A DNA stretch of 64,000 bases from an uncultured Bacteroidales bacterium (GCA_900316965.1 ONEY01000008.1:16033-80032); one strand, 5' to 3'. Shown: positions 41,875-51,462, counted from the first letter of the stretch. A program made the numbers and translations. The notes: generated by a model from the letters alone, not told the origin.

Positions 41875-43038
41875 ATGAAAAATATGAGAAAAGTCATTTA
41901 TCCATTGTTGCTGATTTTGGTCATGAGTAGCTGTACCAAAGTGGCTAGCGAAGAACCCGGCACAACCGCGACTGTCGTAGATACCGCCTTCGATATCTGC
42001 CTTTTCCGCCCAGGTGACTACGGCAGCGCCAACTGGCGCATACCCGCGCTGCTTTGCTTGAAAGACGGAAGCCTGTTGGCTGTTTGCGACAAACGTAAGT
42101 ATAACGAGACCGACTTGCCAGAGGATATTGACATTGTGAGCCGTCGCAGCACCGACGGAGGCCACACTTGGAGCGAACCCGTGACCATTGCCGAAGGCAC
42201 TGGCTACAAACACGGCTATGGCGACGCCGCCCTCGTACAGTGCGAAAACGGCGACGTAGTATGCGTTTTTGTAGGCGGCAACGGACTATGGGCATCAACC
42301 GAGAACGACCCAATACGCAGCTATGTATGCCGCAGCACCGACGGCGGACACACATGGAGCCAACCCGAGGATATAACCGCCCAACTATGGGGCAGCCAAG
42401 CCGCCAACGCCACCTGCCACAACTACAAAGCATCGTTTTTCGGCAGTGGCAATGGTCTTAGGCTGACGCGCGGAGCTAACAAAGGACGCATAATGTTTGC
42501 CGCCGCAATGTGCCGCAAAAACATCAACACCCTCGACAATTTTGTCGTCTATAGCGACGACAACGGCCATACTTGGAGTGTTTCCAACCGAGCCTACACA
42601 GGAGGCGACGAAGCCAAACTGATGGAACTGACTGACGGCCGCATTCTCATCAGCGTACGCCAAAGCGGTCCGCGCGGTTTTAATTACAGCAGCGACGACG
42701 GACTGACATGGGGCACGCAAGGGCGATGGGAAGAACTGACCACCAACGCATGCAACGGCGACATCCTACGCGTCAAAGCCACCGACCACGGAGACAGCTG
42801 CAACTTACTGCTGCACAGCCTCCCAAATTCGATGCAACGAGAGGATGTAAGTCTTTTTTTCAGCTATGACGAAGGTGTAACATGGCAGAACCCAATGCTG
42901 CTTTTCAATGGCCCATCGGTCTATTCTTCCATCACCATAATGCCAACCGGCGGTATTGGAGTATTACTAGAGCAGAACCCCAACGGTGCCTGTGAACTAT
43001 GGTTTAAATACTTGCCATCCTCCACACTAAGCCACTAA
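41875..43038 (+). CDS. sialidase (exo-alpha-sialidase, GH33-like), lipoprotein
   Basis: 387 residues from the ATG at 41875; 41884 is an equal alternative. Lipobox VMSSC anchors it. Five Asp boxes (S-x-D-x-G-x-T-W) are visible: STDGGHTWSE, STDGGHTWSQ, SDDNGHTWSV, SSDDGLTWGT and SYDEGVTWQ. The Arg motif is WRIP (FRIP in the family) near residue 57, and a further Arg is in VRQSGPRGFN. It should release terminal sialic acid from glycans, a source of sugar in the gut. No sialic-acid utilisation genes are beside it. Confidence 0.88.
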   Translation: MKNMRKVIYPLLLILVMSSCTKVASEEPGTTATVVDTAFDICLFRPGDYGSANWRIPALLCLKDGSLLAVCDKRKYNETDLPEDIDIVSRRSTDGGHTWSEPVTIAEGTGYKHGYGDAALVQCENGDVVCVFVGGNGLWASTENDPIRSYVCRSTDGGHTWSQPEDITAQLWGSQAANATCHNYKASFFGSGNGLRLTRGANKGRIMFAAAMCRKNINTLDNFVVYSDDNGHTWSVSNRAYTGGDEAKLMELTDGRILISVRQSGPRGFNYSSDDGLTWGTQGRWEELTTNACNGDILRVKATDHGDSCNLLLHSLPNSMQREDVSLFFSYDEGVTWQNPMLLFNGPSVYSSITIMPTGGIGVLLEQNPNGACELWFKYLPSSTLSH

Positions 43039-43206
43039 TATAATAGACATCACGCAGTTAAATCAAATAGACTTAATCCTAAACTCCAATGACACTTCTA
43101 TGATTAAACACGGATAACCCTCATTAGAAAATATCGTCTATCTCTAGTCGAAATAATGAGTTCTGGATATTAGGGTGCCTTCTGATCTCAACACATCCGC
43201 AAACAA

Positions 43207-43245
43207 CAGCGGGACTTTTCCGTTCAGAAAAGCCCCGCTGACTTT
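43207..43245. terminator. bidirectional terminator between sialidase and OmpA genes
   Basis: CAGCGGG-CTTTTC pairs with GAAAAG-CCCGCTG (one mismatch), loop CGTTCA, followed by ACTTTTT on plus. Confidence 0.7.
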
Positions 43246-43266
43246 TTATTGTCAAAATGTTGATGC

Positions 43267-44775
43267 CTATTTAAGGATAACCGTAGCACGGCGGTTCTTG
43301 GCGCGGTTCTCATCGCTGTCGTTTGGAGCAATAGGATCCTCTTGTCCGCGACTCTCGATCAATATATTTGCAGCAGGTGCGCCAAGGCTAATCATATATT
43401 TCTTCAAAGCTTCAGCACGCTTCTTACCATACTTCATATTAATCTGAGGTGTACCGGTATTATCGGTATGACCGGTAATTTCAGCCTTGAGGTTATTGTC
43501 GGCCATCATAGAGGCACACAAAGTACGGATAATATCGTCAGTCTTCTTGTCAAATTTGGGCGTAGTTCCCGATGTTTCGAAATAGACAGTAGCGTTGATA
43601 TCGTCGAGTTTCTTCTGCATTTCTTGACGATCTACAGGGCGAGCTGGCAAATTGGCCAAAGCTTCAGCTATGCTGTCAAGTCGTGCCTGGAGTGCGGCAC
43701 GTTCGCGAGCGGCGCGTTCACGTTCTGCGGCAGCACGAGCCTCGGCCTCTGCTTTCTCACGGGCGGCGCGAGCTTCTGCCTCAGCCTTCTCGCGAGCAGC
43801 CTTCTCTGCGGCAGCTTGTGCGGCGGCAAGCTTCTCAGCGGCGGCAATGCTGTCGGCAATAGCCTGTTGACGGGCACGGAGAGCCGCCTCCTCTGCGGCA
43901 CGCGCCTCAGCCTTACGGTCACGTCCCATCCAACCTAGGTCAATGCCTATCTTCACACCAAAACGCAAAGGACGAACTGACTCAACTTGACTGGATTCAA
44001 AGGTTCCATTATATGTATGCTGAGTGGGGTTAGCAGCGTCAATTTCAAGCAGAGAGGCTGTCTTCTGCTCCTCCAGCATGCTGGTGACACCATAACCACC
44101 ATAGATACCAAGATAAAGTCCCCAGTTATTCTTGAGCGATTTACGGAAGCCCAAATCAGCGATAGCACTGACCCCCATCTTCACATTGTCAACATCCTCT
44201 TTCAAATCGGCATCATATGTACTAAAGCCATGCGAAGGAAGATCCTCTACAGCATAACCGAGCGAAGGATAATAGCCTGTAGTGGTATACGAACCTTCGT
44301 TGGCGACAACCTTGCCGTGTATTGGCAGATCTATAGAAGCGCCCAAGCCTGCCACGAAAAACCACTTCTCGTCAATGGGTGCGCGCCAAAAAAACTCAAT
44401 GGGCACCGACAGCATTCCAACTCGCTGGCTTTCACGCCAATCTTCAAAGATTGTCACAAGATCATACTGCGCTGCTGGATTGTCTGGATGTGTAAGCCCT
44501 GGCGTAGTTTCATCAAAATTATAGACGCTATGCGATGTGGCAAAATTGTAATGTATGCCAAATCCAAAACCGAAATGCTGCCCAAAGAAATGAGTGAAAT
44601 GCAATCCGGCGTCGAAACCTAGTCCAAGACCATAGTCACCGTTCATCGGGCTATACGACATCGAATTAATTCCACCTCCAAGGTTCAGACCGACATAGTT
44701 GTTGTCTTTAATCTGCTGTGCCTTGACCGTCATCGTCATAAGACATGCAAAAAACAATATAGTTATGCGTTTCAT
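43267..44775 (-). CDS. OmpA-family protein with barrel and long charged helix
   Basis: 502 residues. Signal peptide ending VKAQ, N-terminal beta barrel (about 20-285), then a long Ala/Glu/Arg-rich stretch (about 290-390) with repeats such as KAEAEARAA, then an OmpA C-terminal domain with ITGHTDNTG, KKRAEALKKYM and RVATVILK-type end. The last part binds peptidoglycan and the barrel anchors it in the outer membrane, so the helix probably spans the periplasm like a ruler. Transcribed after the T9SS protein gene upstream (27 nt). Confidence 0.88.
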   Translation of the reverse strand: MKRITILFFACLMTMTVKAQQIKDNNYVGLNLGGGINSMSYSPMNGDYGLGLGFDAGLHFTHFFGQHFGFGFGIHYNFATSHSVYNFDETTPGLTHPDNPAAQYDLVTIFEDWRESQRVGMLSVPIEFFWRAPIDEKWFFVAGLGASIDLPIHGKVVANEGSYTTTGYYPSLGYAVEDLPSHGFSTYDADLKEDVDNVKMGVSAIADLGFRKSLKNNWGLYLGIYGGYGVTSMLEEQKTASLLEIDAANPTQHTYNGTFESSQVESVRPLRFGVKIGIDLGWMGRDRKAEARAAEEAALRARQQAIADSIAAAEKLAAAQAAAEKAAREKAEAEARAAREKAEAEARAAAERERAARERAALQARLDSIAEALANLPARPVDRQEMQKKLDDINATVYFETSGTTPKFDKKTDDIIRTLCASMMADNNLKAEITGHTDNTGTPQINMKYGKKRAEALKKYMISLGAPAANILIESRGQEDPIAPNDSDENRAKNRRATVILK

Positions 44776-44802
44776 GATACGATTCTTTTAAGCTTGAGAC
44801 AT

Positions 44803-46245
44803 TTAATTTTTAATTACCCTTGTCACCTTACCATCGACAGTAAGGATATAGCTGCCATGCTTATAAGCGGAGAGATCTATTGAAGTACTGTTGCCTGTAA
44901 AGGTGACGTTCTCAATAACAACTCCCATTGCATTTAGCACACGCAGCTCATGAGTCGACGATGCGGAGCCTTCAACAGCGACTCTTACCTTACCTGACGT
45001 GGGGTTGGGGTAAGAATAAACGCTCTTGGTTTGGTCACTTATAAGGGCACTCATATTCTGTTGAGGACAGGTGAAAGTCTCCATACCATCCATCTTGCAC
45101 GAAACAAAATATTCACCTGTCAATCCGCCCTCCTGACAATAGTAGTAGTCATTGGCTCCAGGAATTAAATCCCATTGCGTAGCGCCTGCCTCACGATGAT
45201 ACCACTGAATATCGGTAAGGCAATGACATGTATCCACCAAAGCGATCACGTCATTGTACAGAGGCATCACATAAGTCTCAGGCAAATTAACATGGAATGA
45301 AATGGTTATAGGCGAGCTATAGAGCGCTGGACAGTTATGATTACGGAAGTACAGAGTTGCCGTATAGTCACCCGACACGATTCCTGCCGGAATATTGATA
45401 TCGATTGAGCCAGTGAGTCCAGGAGTGTCAAGATTGGTCCAGTATACATTACTGAATGCTGGGTCGTTGAAGATAAGTCGGTACTGGTCTGGATCTCCAG
45501 TAAGAAGTCGGTACTGAATAGCACCTGTGCCAGCACAATAACCATAAGCTTCGACTTGAACACCTCTGTTGACACCATTCTCACCACCAAATGTGGTGTC
45601 GGGCAACATAGCCTCAAGTATTGCTCCATTTTGGATAATCTTAACATACTCATTGAGTTGGTAATTACCAACTTGAGGTCCCTCTAATGTATAGGTTACC
45701 GTAACGTCCTTGTTCATTCCAATTGTAGGATTATTGAAACGGGCTGTTACATTATGGGTAACAACATCGGCACCAAGCAATCCATTAAGGGTTCCTGGAT
45801 TGGTAACCTCTGCGACATTGTTTCCATCGTAAAACTTTGTGATTACAACAATTGTACCGTCAACATGCAGTGTGGCGGGATTAATTGTCAATGTTGTTGT
45901 GGACGTAGCTGGCGACAAACTGTCACCTGCAACAACAGGTGTGGCTGTGACTGTGTACACTCCCACATTTGTAGGATAATTAGGAGAAACATACACCTCG
46001 TTACCATTAACAAAAGTGAGAATGGTTGATTGTGTGACGCCATTCCCATCTTCATAGGTGGCCGACAACCCCATATAGGGTGTTGCCGTGTAGGTTACTG
46101 TTGTTTCACCATTCCACACAACATTGTAAACCGATGTGCCATCGCCAGTTTTACTTTGCATGGCCGACTCCGAAGCAACGACCGACAATGGCATGGCTGT
46201 CATCGCAACTACGAGGAGTGTCAAAAAAAATGATAATCGTTTCAT
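44803..46245 (-). CDS. T9SS type A cargo protein with YDG/MBG-type beta domains
   Basis: 480 residues with signal peptide ending VVAS. Body: TVTYTATPYMGLSATYEDGN and VGVYTVTATPVVAGDS (about 30-110), then VITKFYDGNNVAEVTNPGTL with VGNYQLNEYVKI (about 130-215), the YDG pattern. Later parts have VSCKMDGMETFTCPQQ. A type A sorting domain ends it: SVYSYPNPTSGKVRVAV, LRVLNAMGVVIENV, YKHGSYILTVDGK. It is probably a surface-attached adhesin or glycan-binding protein made of beta domains. No enzyme signature seen. Confidence 0.82.
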   Translation of the reverse strand: MKRLSFFLTLLVVAMTAMPLSVVASESAMQSKTGDGTSVYNVVWNGETTVTYTATPYMGLSATYEDGNGVTQSTILTFVNGNEVYVSPNYPTNVGVYTVTATPVVAGDSLSPATSTTTLTINPATLHVDGTIVVITKFYDGNNVAEVTNPGTLNGLLGADVVTHNVTARFNNPTIGMNKDVTVTYTLEGPQVGNYQLNEYVKIIQNGAILEAMLPDTTFGGENGVNRGVQVEAYGYCAGTGAIQYRLLTGDPDQYRLIFNDPAFSNVYWTNLDTPGLTGSIDINIPAGIVSGDYTATLYFRNHNCPALYSSPITISFHVNLPETYVMPLYNDVIALVDTCHCLTDIQWYHREAGATQWDLIPGANDYYYCQEGGLTGEYFVSCKMDGMETFTCPQQNMSALISDQTKSVYSYPNPTSGKVRVAVEGSASSTHELRVLNAMGVVIENVTFTGNSTSIDLSAYKHGSYILTVDGKVTRVIKN

Positions 46246-46753
46246 AACAAAAAAATTTATAAAACAGATGATTAGTAATTTTATTTCATTAAAACTTATT
46301 TATGTGAACTAGTAATTTTGATTACATCGTCTAAAAACTCTTTATTGTAACATCAATTCATCATCACATGTATTTACTTTGCTTTTTACACACTCTTAAC
46401 AAAACATCAAACAGAAACACACTCCATTGATAATAAACAAACTACGCCAATATAACCATATACTAACACCTAACTTTTGGCGCTTAAAAAACAAAAAAAT
46501 CGGCACTGCAAATTTACATATTATTTTTAAAAACACAAACTCCGACCCATATATTATACATTTAATGTCCTCTAAAAAAGTCAAAAAAAATATAGCAAAT
46601 AAAATATTCATCACGATATCAATAAATTATAAAAACAAAGGCTTTCCCGAAAAAATTTTTGATATTTTAACTTATACAAAAAAACGCTTATCAAAAATTG
46701 AACAATAACACTCACCATCATTGTAACAATCACTATTTGTTTTTAAAAAATAA

Positions 46754-46775
46754 AAATCACTACTTTTAGTGATTT
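46754..46775. repeat. 9-bp perfect inverted repeat next to the feoAB promoter
   Basis: AAATCACTA and its reverse complement TAGTGATTT, loop CTTT. It lies 20 nt upstream of the -7 box, over the expected -33 region. It could be the operator of an iron-sensing regulator. Confidence 0.6.
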
Positions 46776-46795
46776 CGCAGTTGCTCAACAATATG

Positions 46796-46803
46796 TAACT
46801 TTG
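46796..46803 (+). promoter_or_regulatory. -7 box of feoAB
   Basis: TAACTTTG followed by GCACAAT, 27 nt before the ATG. TTTC at 46773-46776 is a possible -33 element, 19 nt away, and sits at the edge of the inverted repeat. Confidence 0.55.
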
Positions 46804-46829
46804 CACAATAAAAAGAAACAATAATACTA

Positions 46830-49259
46830 ATGTTACTCTCTGAATTACAAACAGGTAAGAAGGGTGTTGTAGTTCGTGTTTCTGGACATGGAGCCTTCAG
46901 AAAACGCATTATAGAAATGGGTTTCATAAAAGATGTCACCGTCGAAGCTATTCTCAACGCTCCTCTCAAAGACCCTATAAAATACCGCATAATGAACTTC
47001 GAGGTTTCTCTGCGTCGCAGCGATGCCGAGAAAGTGGAGATAGTTACCGAGGAAGAGGCTCAAAAAGAGATTGTCAACCACAACGACTTCAAAAGTATCG
47101 AAGTACCCGAATTAACCCTTAAACATATTGCCGAACACCGCAAAAAGACTATTAATGTTGCTCTTGTAGGCAACCCTAACTGCGGCAAAACAAGTATTTT
47201 CAACATAGCGGCTCATGCCCACGAGCGTGTAGGAAACTACAGCGGTGTCACCGTCGACGAAAAGGTGGGAACATTTCAGCATGGAGGCTATACATTCAAT
47301 CTGGTTGATTTGCCAGGAACCTACTCCCTAAGTGCCTACTCTCCCGAAGAGCTTTATGTAAGAAAACATATCATCGAGAAGAACCCAGACATCATACTCA
47401 ACGTCGTAGATGGCAGCAACATCCAGCGCAATTTATATCTTACCACTCAACTCATCGACATGGACATCACCATGGTGATGGCCCTGAATATGTACGACGA
47501 ATTGAAAAAAAGTGGAGACAAACTGGACATTGAGCAACTGAGCACTCTGCTAGGAATACCTATTGTACCCACTACTGGCCGCGACGGTAGCGGAATCGAT
47601 GCTCTATTCGACAAAATAATCGAAGTCTTTGAAGGCCGCGACACCAAAACACGACATATACATGTAAACCATGGACAAGAGTTGGAACGCTACATAAAAC
47701 AACTCCGCACAGAGCTCTACGAACATGGCTTCAGCGACGACCTCTCGACGCGTTTTCTCAGCATTAAATTACTTGAAAACGACAAACAACTCGAAACCTA
47801 TGTAACCGAACGCGACCCCGACGGAAGCGTGATGAAAATGCGTAATGCCATCGCCGACAAATATCTGAAAACCAATCTCCACACCATCGACGATGCCGAC
47901 CACGTCAAGGCTGCACACTCCAACGAAACACGCCCTCACCAAGATATTGAAAGCGCTATAACCGACGCTAAATACGCTTTCATTCGAGGCGCACTGGCGG
48001 AGTGTTATATAAAAAACGACAAAACAACACTACACAAACTCACCGACCGCATAGACGCCATTGTTACACATCGTTGGCTTGGATATCCTTTTTTCCTGAT
48101 ATTCATGTTCATCACTTTCTACTGCACCTTTGCTTTGGGCGCCTACCCTATGGATTGGATTGAAGCTCTTTTCGGATGGTTGGGAGAGTTGGTAAGCAAC
48201 AACATGAGTGAGGGTCCTTTGCGCAGCCTTCTTGCCGACGGCATTATAGCAGGTGTAGGATCGGTCATAGTTTTCCTACCCAACATATTGATACTCTACC
48301 TATTTATCTCATTCATGGAGGACAGCGGTTATATGGCACGCGCAGCTTTCATAATGGATAAACTGATGCACAAAATGGGGCTTCATGGCAAAAGCTTCAT
48401 ACCTATGATTATGGGATTTGGATGCAACGTGCCCGCCGTAATGGCTACCCGCACCATCGAAGACCGCAAAAGCAGACTCCTCACCATGCTCGTCATACCC
48501 ATGATGAGCTGTTCGGCACGCATACCTGTTTATGTCATCTTGGTATCAGCATTTTTTAGCAAATATGCAGCCCTAGTATTAACAGGACTGTATCTGCTTG
48601 GAATGATAATGGCTGTAATCATGGCCAAGCTGTTCAGCCGCTTCGTGATTAAAGGTGATAGTCTCCCCTTTGTCATGGAACTACCACCTTATCGTATGCC
48701 TACCGCCAAAGCTGTGCTGCGACACACATGGGAGAAAGGCAAAGAATATCTCAAAAAAATGGGCACCATCATTCTCGCCGCCAGCATTATAGTATGGGCC
48801 CTAAGCTATTTCCCAACCAACGAGGACAAAAAAATACAAACTGAAAACTCTATAATGGCTAAGATTGGCAAAACCATCGAACCTGTTATGGAACCTTGCG
48901 GCTTCGACTGGAAACAGAGCGTATCTCTACTCTCAGGCGTCTTCGCCAAAGAGGTCGTCGCCAGCACAATGACCGTCGTCTATGCAACTTCCAGCGAGGA
49001 AGCCGACGCCCTTGAGGACTTCGAGGATGAAGAGAACAGCAGTCACATCTCTGAACTGGTAGTTCAAAATATGTCTCCACTTTCGGCTGCGTCAATGCTT
49101 CTTTTCATTCTTCTTTACATGCCTTGCCTAAGCACTATCATTGCTATCAAAAACGAAAGCGGCAAATGGAAATGGGCGTTGTTCACAATGGGTTATACCA
49201 TAGGCCTGGCATGGATAGCCTCGACACTTTTGTTTCAGATAGGATCCCTATTAATATGA
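46830..49259 (+). CDS. feoB: fused FeoA-FeoB ferrous iron transporter
   Basis: 809 residues. FeoA-like SH3 domain (about 1-75: MLLSELQTGKKGVVVRVSGH, MRCSD-like end), then the G domain with GNPNCGKTSIFN (G1), DLPGTYSLSAYSPEE (G3) and NMYDE (G4), a helical linker, and the membrane domain with GYMARAAFIMDKLM, GFGCNVPAVMATRTIED, and MLVIPMMSCSARIPVYVI as the two Gate motifs. It imports Fe2+ across the inner membrane in anaerobic conditions. The FeoA-FeoB fusion is usual in Bacteroidota. The next gene overlaps by ATGA. Confidence 0.95.
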   Translation: MLLSELQTGKKGVVVRVSGHGAFRKRIIEMGFIKDVTVEAILNAPLKDPIKYRIMNFEVSLRRSDAEKVEIVTEEEAQKEIVNHNDFKSIEVPELTLKHIAEHRKKTINVALVGNPNCGKTSIFNIAAHAHERVGNYSGVTVDEKVGTFQHGGYTFNLVDLPGTYSLSAYSPEELYVRKHIIEKNPDIILNVVDGSNIQRNLYLTTQLIDMDITMVMALNMYDELKKSGDKLDIEQLSTLLGIPIVPTTGRDGSGIDALFDKIIEVFEGRDTKTRHIHVNHGQELERYIKQLRTELYEHGFSDDLSTRFLSIKLLENDKQLETYVTERDPDGSVMKMRNAIADKYLKTNLHTIDDADHVKAAHSNETRPHQDIESAITDAKYAFIRGALAECYIKNDKTTLHKLTDRIDAIVTHRWLGYPFFLIFMFITFYCTFALGAYPMDWIEALFGWLGELVSNNMSEGPLRSLLADGIIAGVGSVIVFLPNILILYLFISFMEDSGYMARAAFIMDKLMHKMGLHGKSFIPMIMGFGCNVPAVMATRTIEDRKSRLLTMLVIPMMSCSARIPVYVILVSAFFSKYAALVLTGLYLLGMIMAVIMAKLFSRFVIKGDSLPFVMELPPYRMPTAKAVLRHTWEKGKEYLKKMGTIILAASIIVWALSYFPTNEDKKIQTENSIMAKIGKTIEPVMEPCGFDWKQSVSLLSGVFAKEVVASTMTVVYATSSEEADALEDFEDEENSSHISELVVQNMSPLSAASMLLFILLYMPCLSTIIAIKNESGKWKWALFTMGYTIGLAWIASTLLFQIGSLLI

Positions 49260-49417
49260 TACAGACGGCTCTTGTCATACTGATTCTGATTACCACCACA
49301 TTCTTTGTGGTAAGATGGGTTGCGCGCCAAGTGAAGGGCAGCGGAGACTGTGGATGCGGATGCAGCAACTGTCCCATGAATGGCGGCAAAAAATGCCATT
49401 GCACGCAAAACAAATAA
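49256..49417 (+). CDS. FeoB-associated Cys-rich membrane protein
   Basis: 53 residues, starting in the ATGA overlap with feoAB. One membrane helix (ALVILILITTTFFVVRWVA), then SGDCGCGCSNCPMNGGKKCH, the Cys-rich tail of the FeoB-associated family. The cysteines could handle iron near the transporter. Its coupling with feoAB supports this. Confidence 0.88.
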   Translation: MIQTALVILILITTTFFVVRWVARQVKGSGDCGCGCSNCPMNGGKKCHCTQNK

Positions 49418-49424
49418 AAAAAAG

Positions 49425-49432
49425 TATCTTTG
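49425..49432 (+). promoter_or_regulatory. -7 box of the exported protein gene
   Basis: TATCTTTG lies only 5 nt before the ATG at 49437, so the true start may be the ATG at 49446. No clear -33 element. Confidence 0.45.
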
Positions 49433-49436
49433 TACC

Positions 49437-49958
49437 ATGAAAGACATGGTACACAATAGATATATCATACTGATATTCAACAGCAAAAAGACCATCAATA
49501 TCTTTTTGTCTCTCTTCTTTCTATTCTTTGCACCACTTGTGTCCAAGGCACAAAATAAGTGTGCATTTGCATCATTCGACAGCATTACCGTATCTTACAC
49601 ACTCCCTTTCACCACCTATGCCCGCATATACTACTGCAAGGACAGTGCAAGAATAACAGCCACCTCCTTTTTTTCACGTTTTGAAGACGAGAAAATAATG
49701 CTGTTCGATGACACCACAACTGCACGTTTTCTACAACTTCTCGAAAATTCCGTATTCATCAGGCAGCCTATCATCAGATATAAAAACATGATAGTCACCG
49801 ACTGCGAATATATAAAAGTCTATTGCTACAAGAATGGCAGGATAAAGAAAGAACAGGTGTTAAACTATGGACTCGGCGAACTAAGCAAAGAATACAAACC
49901 ATTCGACGAGTGGCTGAATGATTTGATAAACAATCTTTTCCCATCCATTGACAAATAG
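49437..49958 (+). CDS. exported protein of unknown function
   Basis: 173 residues from 49437, or 170 from the ATG at 49446, which fits the promoter better. Signal peptide: SKKTINIFLSLFFLFFAPLV ending SKAQ. The mature part (about 130 residues) has VSYTLPFTTYARIYYCKDSA, FDDTTTARFLQLLE and YIKVYCYKNGRIKKEQVLNY, with four Cys. I recognise no family. It may be transcribed separately from the feo genes and ends before a hairpin terminator. Confidence 0.7.
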   Translation: MKDMVHNRYIILIFNSKKTINIFLSLFFLFFAPLVSKAQNKCAFASFDSITVSYTLPFTTYARIYYCKDSARITATSFFSRFEDEKIMLFDDTTTARFLQLLENSVFIRQPIIRYKNMIVTDCEYIKVYCYKNGRIKKEQVLNYGLGELSKEYKPFDEWLNDLINNLFPSIDK

Positions 49959-50063
49959 TCAACTCCGATAGCATTAAAATTGTGAAAAGACTAATCAAGC
50001 AGTAGAGCGGATGATGCGTTTGCACAAGCAAACTCTGCAGTTTATCCTTCTCTATATTCTAAT

Positions 50064-50095
50064 AACCCCACACGTCTGACCGTGCAGGGTTTTTG
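50064..50095 (+). terminator. terminator between convergent genes
   Basis: AACCC-CA-CACG pairs with CGTG-CA-GGGTT around TCTGAC, followed by T5. It ends the exported protein gene and may also act on the SDR gene, which ends at 50118 from the other side. Confidence 0.7.
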
Positions 50096-50117
50096 TATTA
50101 GTGTATGTATATTACTT

Positions 50118-50960
50118 TCAAGTTGTTCGCTTCCGAATCTTTATCTTGCAAAAACCTCTCATCATTGCGTCCCACCAACGAGCTGGAAGCATCCAATGGA
50201 AAAAGACCCCAAGATGTGCAAAACGACCTGTACGGTAACGCGCCTTGGGATGACGGCTGTTGACAGCTCGGGAGATGGCTCTCGTAATGACAGAAGGAGA
50301 GGAAAGATAACGACCCGAGTATGCGGCATGAAGCAATTGGCTTTCCCGCAAAGCTGAATTCTCATAGGGTGTACCCTCCGAAGACTCACGCAAATGTCTA
50401 GCGGCAATAATACCCCAATCGGTCTTTATACCTCCTGGCTCTATCATCGACACATTGATACCGAATGGTTTCAACTCCATGCGCAAAGCATCGCTGAGAG
50501 CCTCCACAGAGAATTTTGACACATGGTACCATCCTCCATAAGGCAACACTATCTTGCCTGCTATTGACGACGTGTTCACAATAAGACCACTACCCTGCTG
50601 TCTCATGACTGGAAGCACCAACTGGCACATCCTGGCCAATCCAAAAACATTTACCTCGAGCTGACGACGCGCCTCGTCCATGGCAACATTCTCAACAGCA
50701 CCAAAATAGCCATAACCGGCATTGTTGACAAGGACATCTATACGTGACTCTGCATCCAATACCGCCTGAACTGCCTTTTTCATCGATTCATCATTGGTGA
50801 CATCAAGACTAAGCGGAACAACTCCAAACGAGGTTAGTGGCTGCATAAGATCCACACGACGGGCGGCAGCGTAAACTTTGTGACCTTGTTTGGCTAGTTT
50901 TATTGCGGAATCATATCCTATGCCACTGCTGGCTCCTGTTAAAATAACAACTTTTTTCAT
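50118..50960 (-). CDS. short-chain dehydrogenase/reductase
   Basis: 280 residues. Classical SDR: TGASSGIG (cofactor loop, near residue 8), NNAGYG, Ser in VNTSSIAG, and YHVSKF (Tyr/Lys pair). AARRVDL after the second strand suggests NADP(H). The substrate is unknown. It is probably the last gene of a run that starts with the radical-SAM gene; dtd lies 34 nt upstream. Confidence 0.92.
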   Translation of the reverse strand: MKKVVILTGASSGIGYDSAIKLAKQGHKVYAAARRVDLMQPLTSFGVVPLSLDVTNDESMKKAVQAVLDAESRIDVLVNNAGYGYFGAVENVAMDEARRQLEVNVFGLARMCQLVLPVMRQQGSGLIVNTSSIAGKIVLPYGGWYHVSKFSVEALSDALRMELKPFGINVSMIEPGGIKTDWGIIAARHLRESSEGTPYENSALRESQLLHAAYSGRYLSSPSVITRAISRAVNSRHPKARYRTGRFAHLGVFFHWMLPARWWDAMMRGFCKIKIRKRTT

Positions 50961-50994
50961 TTGGATAAGGCTTTATAATTTAATGGAAAAAATG

Positions 50995-51456
50995 TCAGAA
51001 GGACTCACGAAGATGCGAATCCATAATAATGGTCACAGGCCCGTCATTGACTAGCGAAACCTGCATGTCGGCACCAAAAGTACCTGTCTCAACAGCTTTG
51101 CCTGTCACTGACGAAAGCACATCACAGAACTTCTCATACATGGGAATGGCAAATTCGGGTCTCGAGGCATGGATGTAGCTGGGACGATTGCCTTTGCGGG
51201 TGGAAGCCATCAAAGTAAACTGGCTTACAACAAGGATGCCTGCTTCTGGAAAATCGGTAACAGGACGATTCATTACACCATGCTCATCATTGAAAATACG
51301 CATATTGGCAATTTTTCTACTTAGGTAGTCTATATCCTCATCGGTATCACGATCCTCTATGCCTAGCAAAATCATAAGTCCTGAACCTATTCCCGACTTT
51401 CTATTTCCTACAATGTCGACAGAAGCCGACTTAACTCTCTGTATCACAACTCTCAT
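50995..51456 (-). CDS. dtd: D-aminoacyl-tRNA deacylase
   Basis: 153 residues. It removes D-amino acids wrongly loaded on tRNA. Seen: MRVVIQRVKSASVDI, VSQFTLMAST (catalytic SQFTL), RPSYIHAS and NDGPVTIIMDS (GPVT motif). Length is normal. The gap to the radical-SAM gene upstream is 6 nt. Confidence 0.95.
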   Translation of the reverse strand: MRVVIQRVKSASVDIVGNRKSGIGSGLMILLGIEDRDTDEDIDYLSRKIANMRIFNDEHGVMNRPVTDFPEAGILVVSQFTLMASTRKGNRPSYIHASRPEFAIPMYEKFCDVLSSVTGKAVETGTFGADMQVSLVNDGPVTIIMDSHLRESF

Positions 51457-51462
51457 ATATAA

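Larger units (their letters stand above)
46246..46829. other. 584-nt AT-rich divergent intergenic region
   Basis: It lies between the T9SS gene (minus) and feoAB (plus). Very AT-rich, with reading frames that are low-complexity and unlikely to be real. It contains the feoAB promoter and an inverted repeat near its right end; nothing else is supported. Confidence 0.6.

Noticed and set aside
46396..46614. 72-codon minus-strand ORF in the same gap
   Set aside because: Phe/Ile-rich mirror of A-rich DNA; no promoter or homology pattern.
46427..46708. 93-codon ORF in the AT-rich gap before feoAB
   Set aside because: Composition is low-complexity Lys/Asn/Ile, no start signal, and an opposite-strand ORF of the same kind overlaps it.
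50000..50040. Possible tRNA or small RNA before the terminator at 50064
   Set aside because: A short GTTTGC/GCAAAC hairpin is there, but no cloverleaf or CCA-type acceptor; too weak to call.
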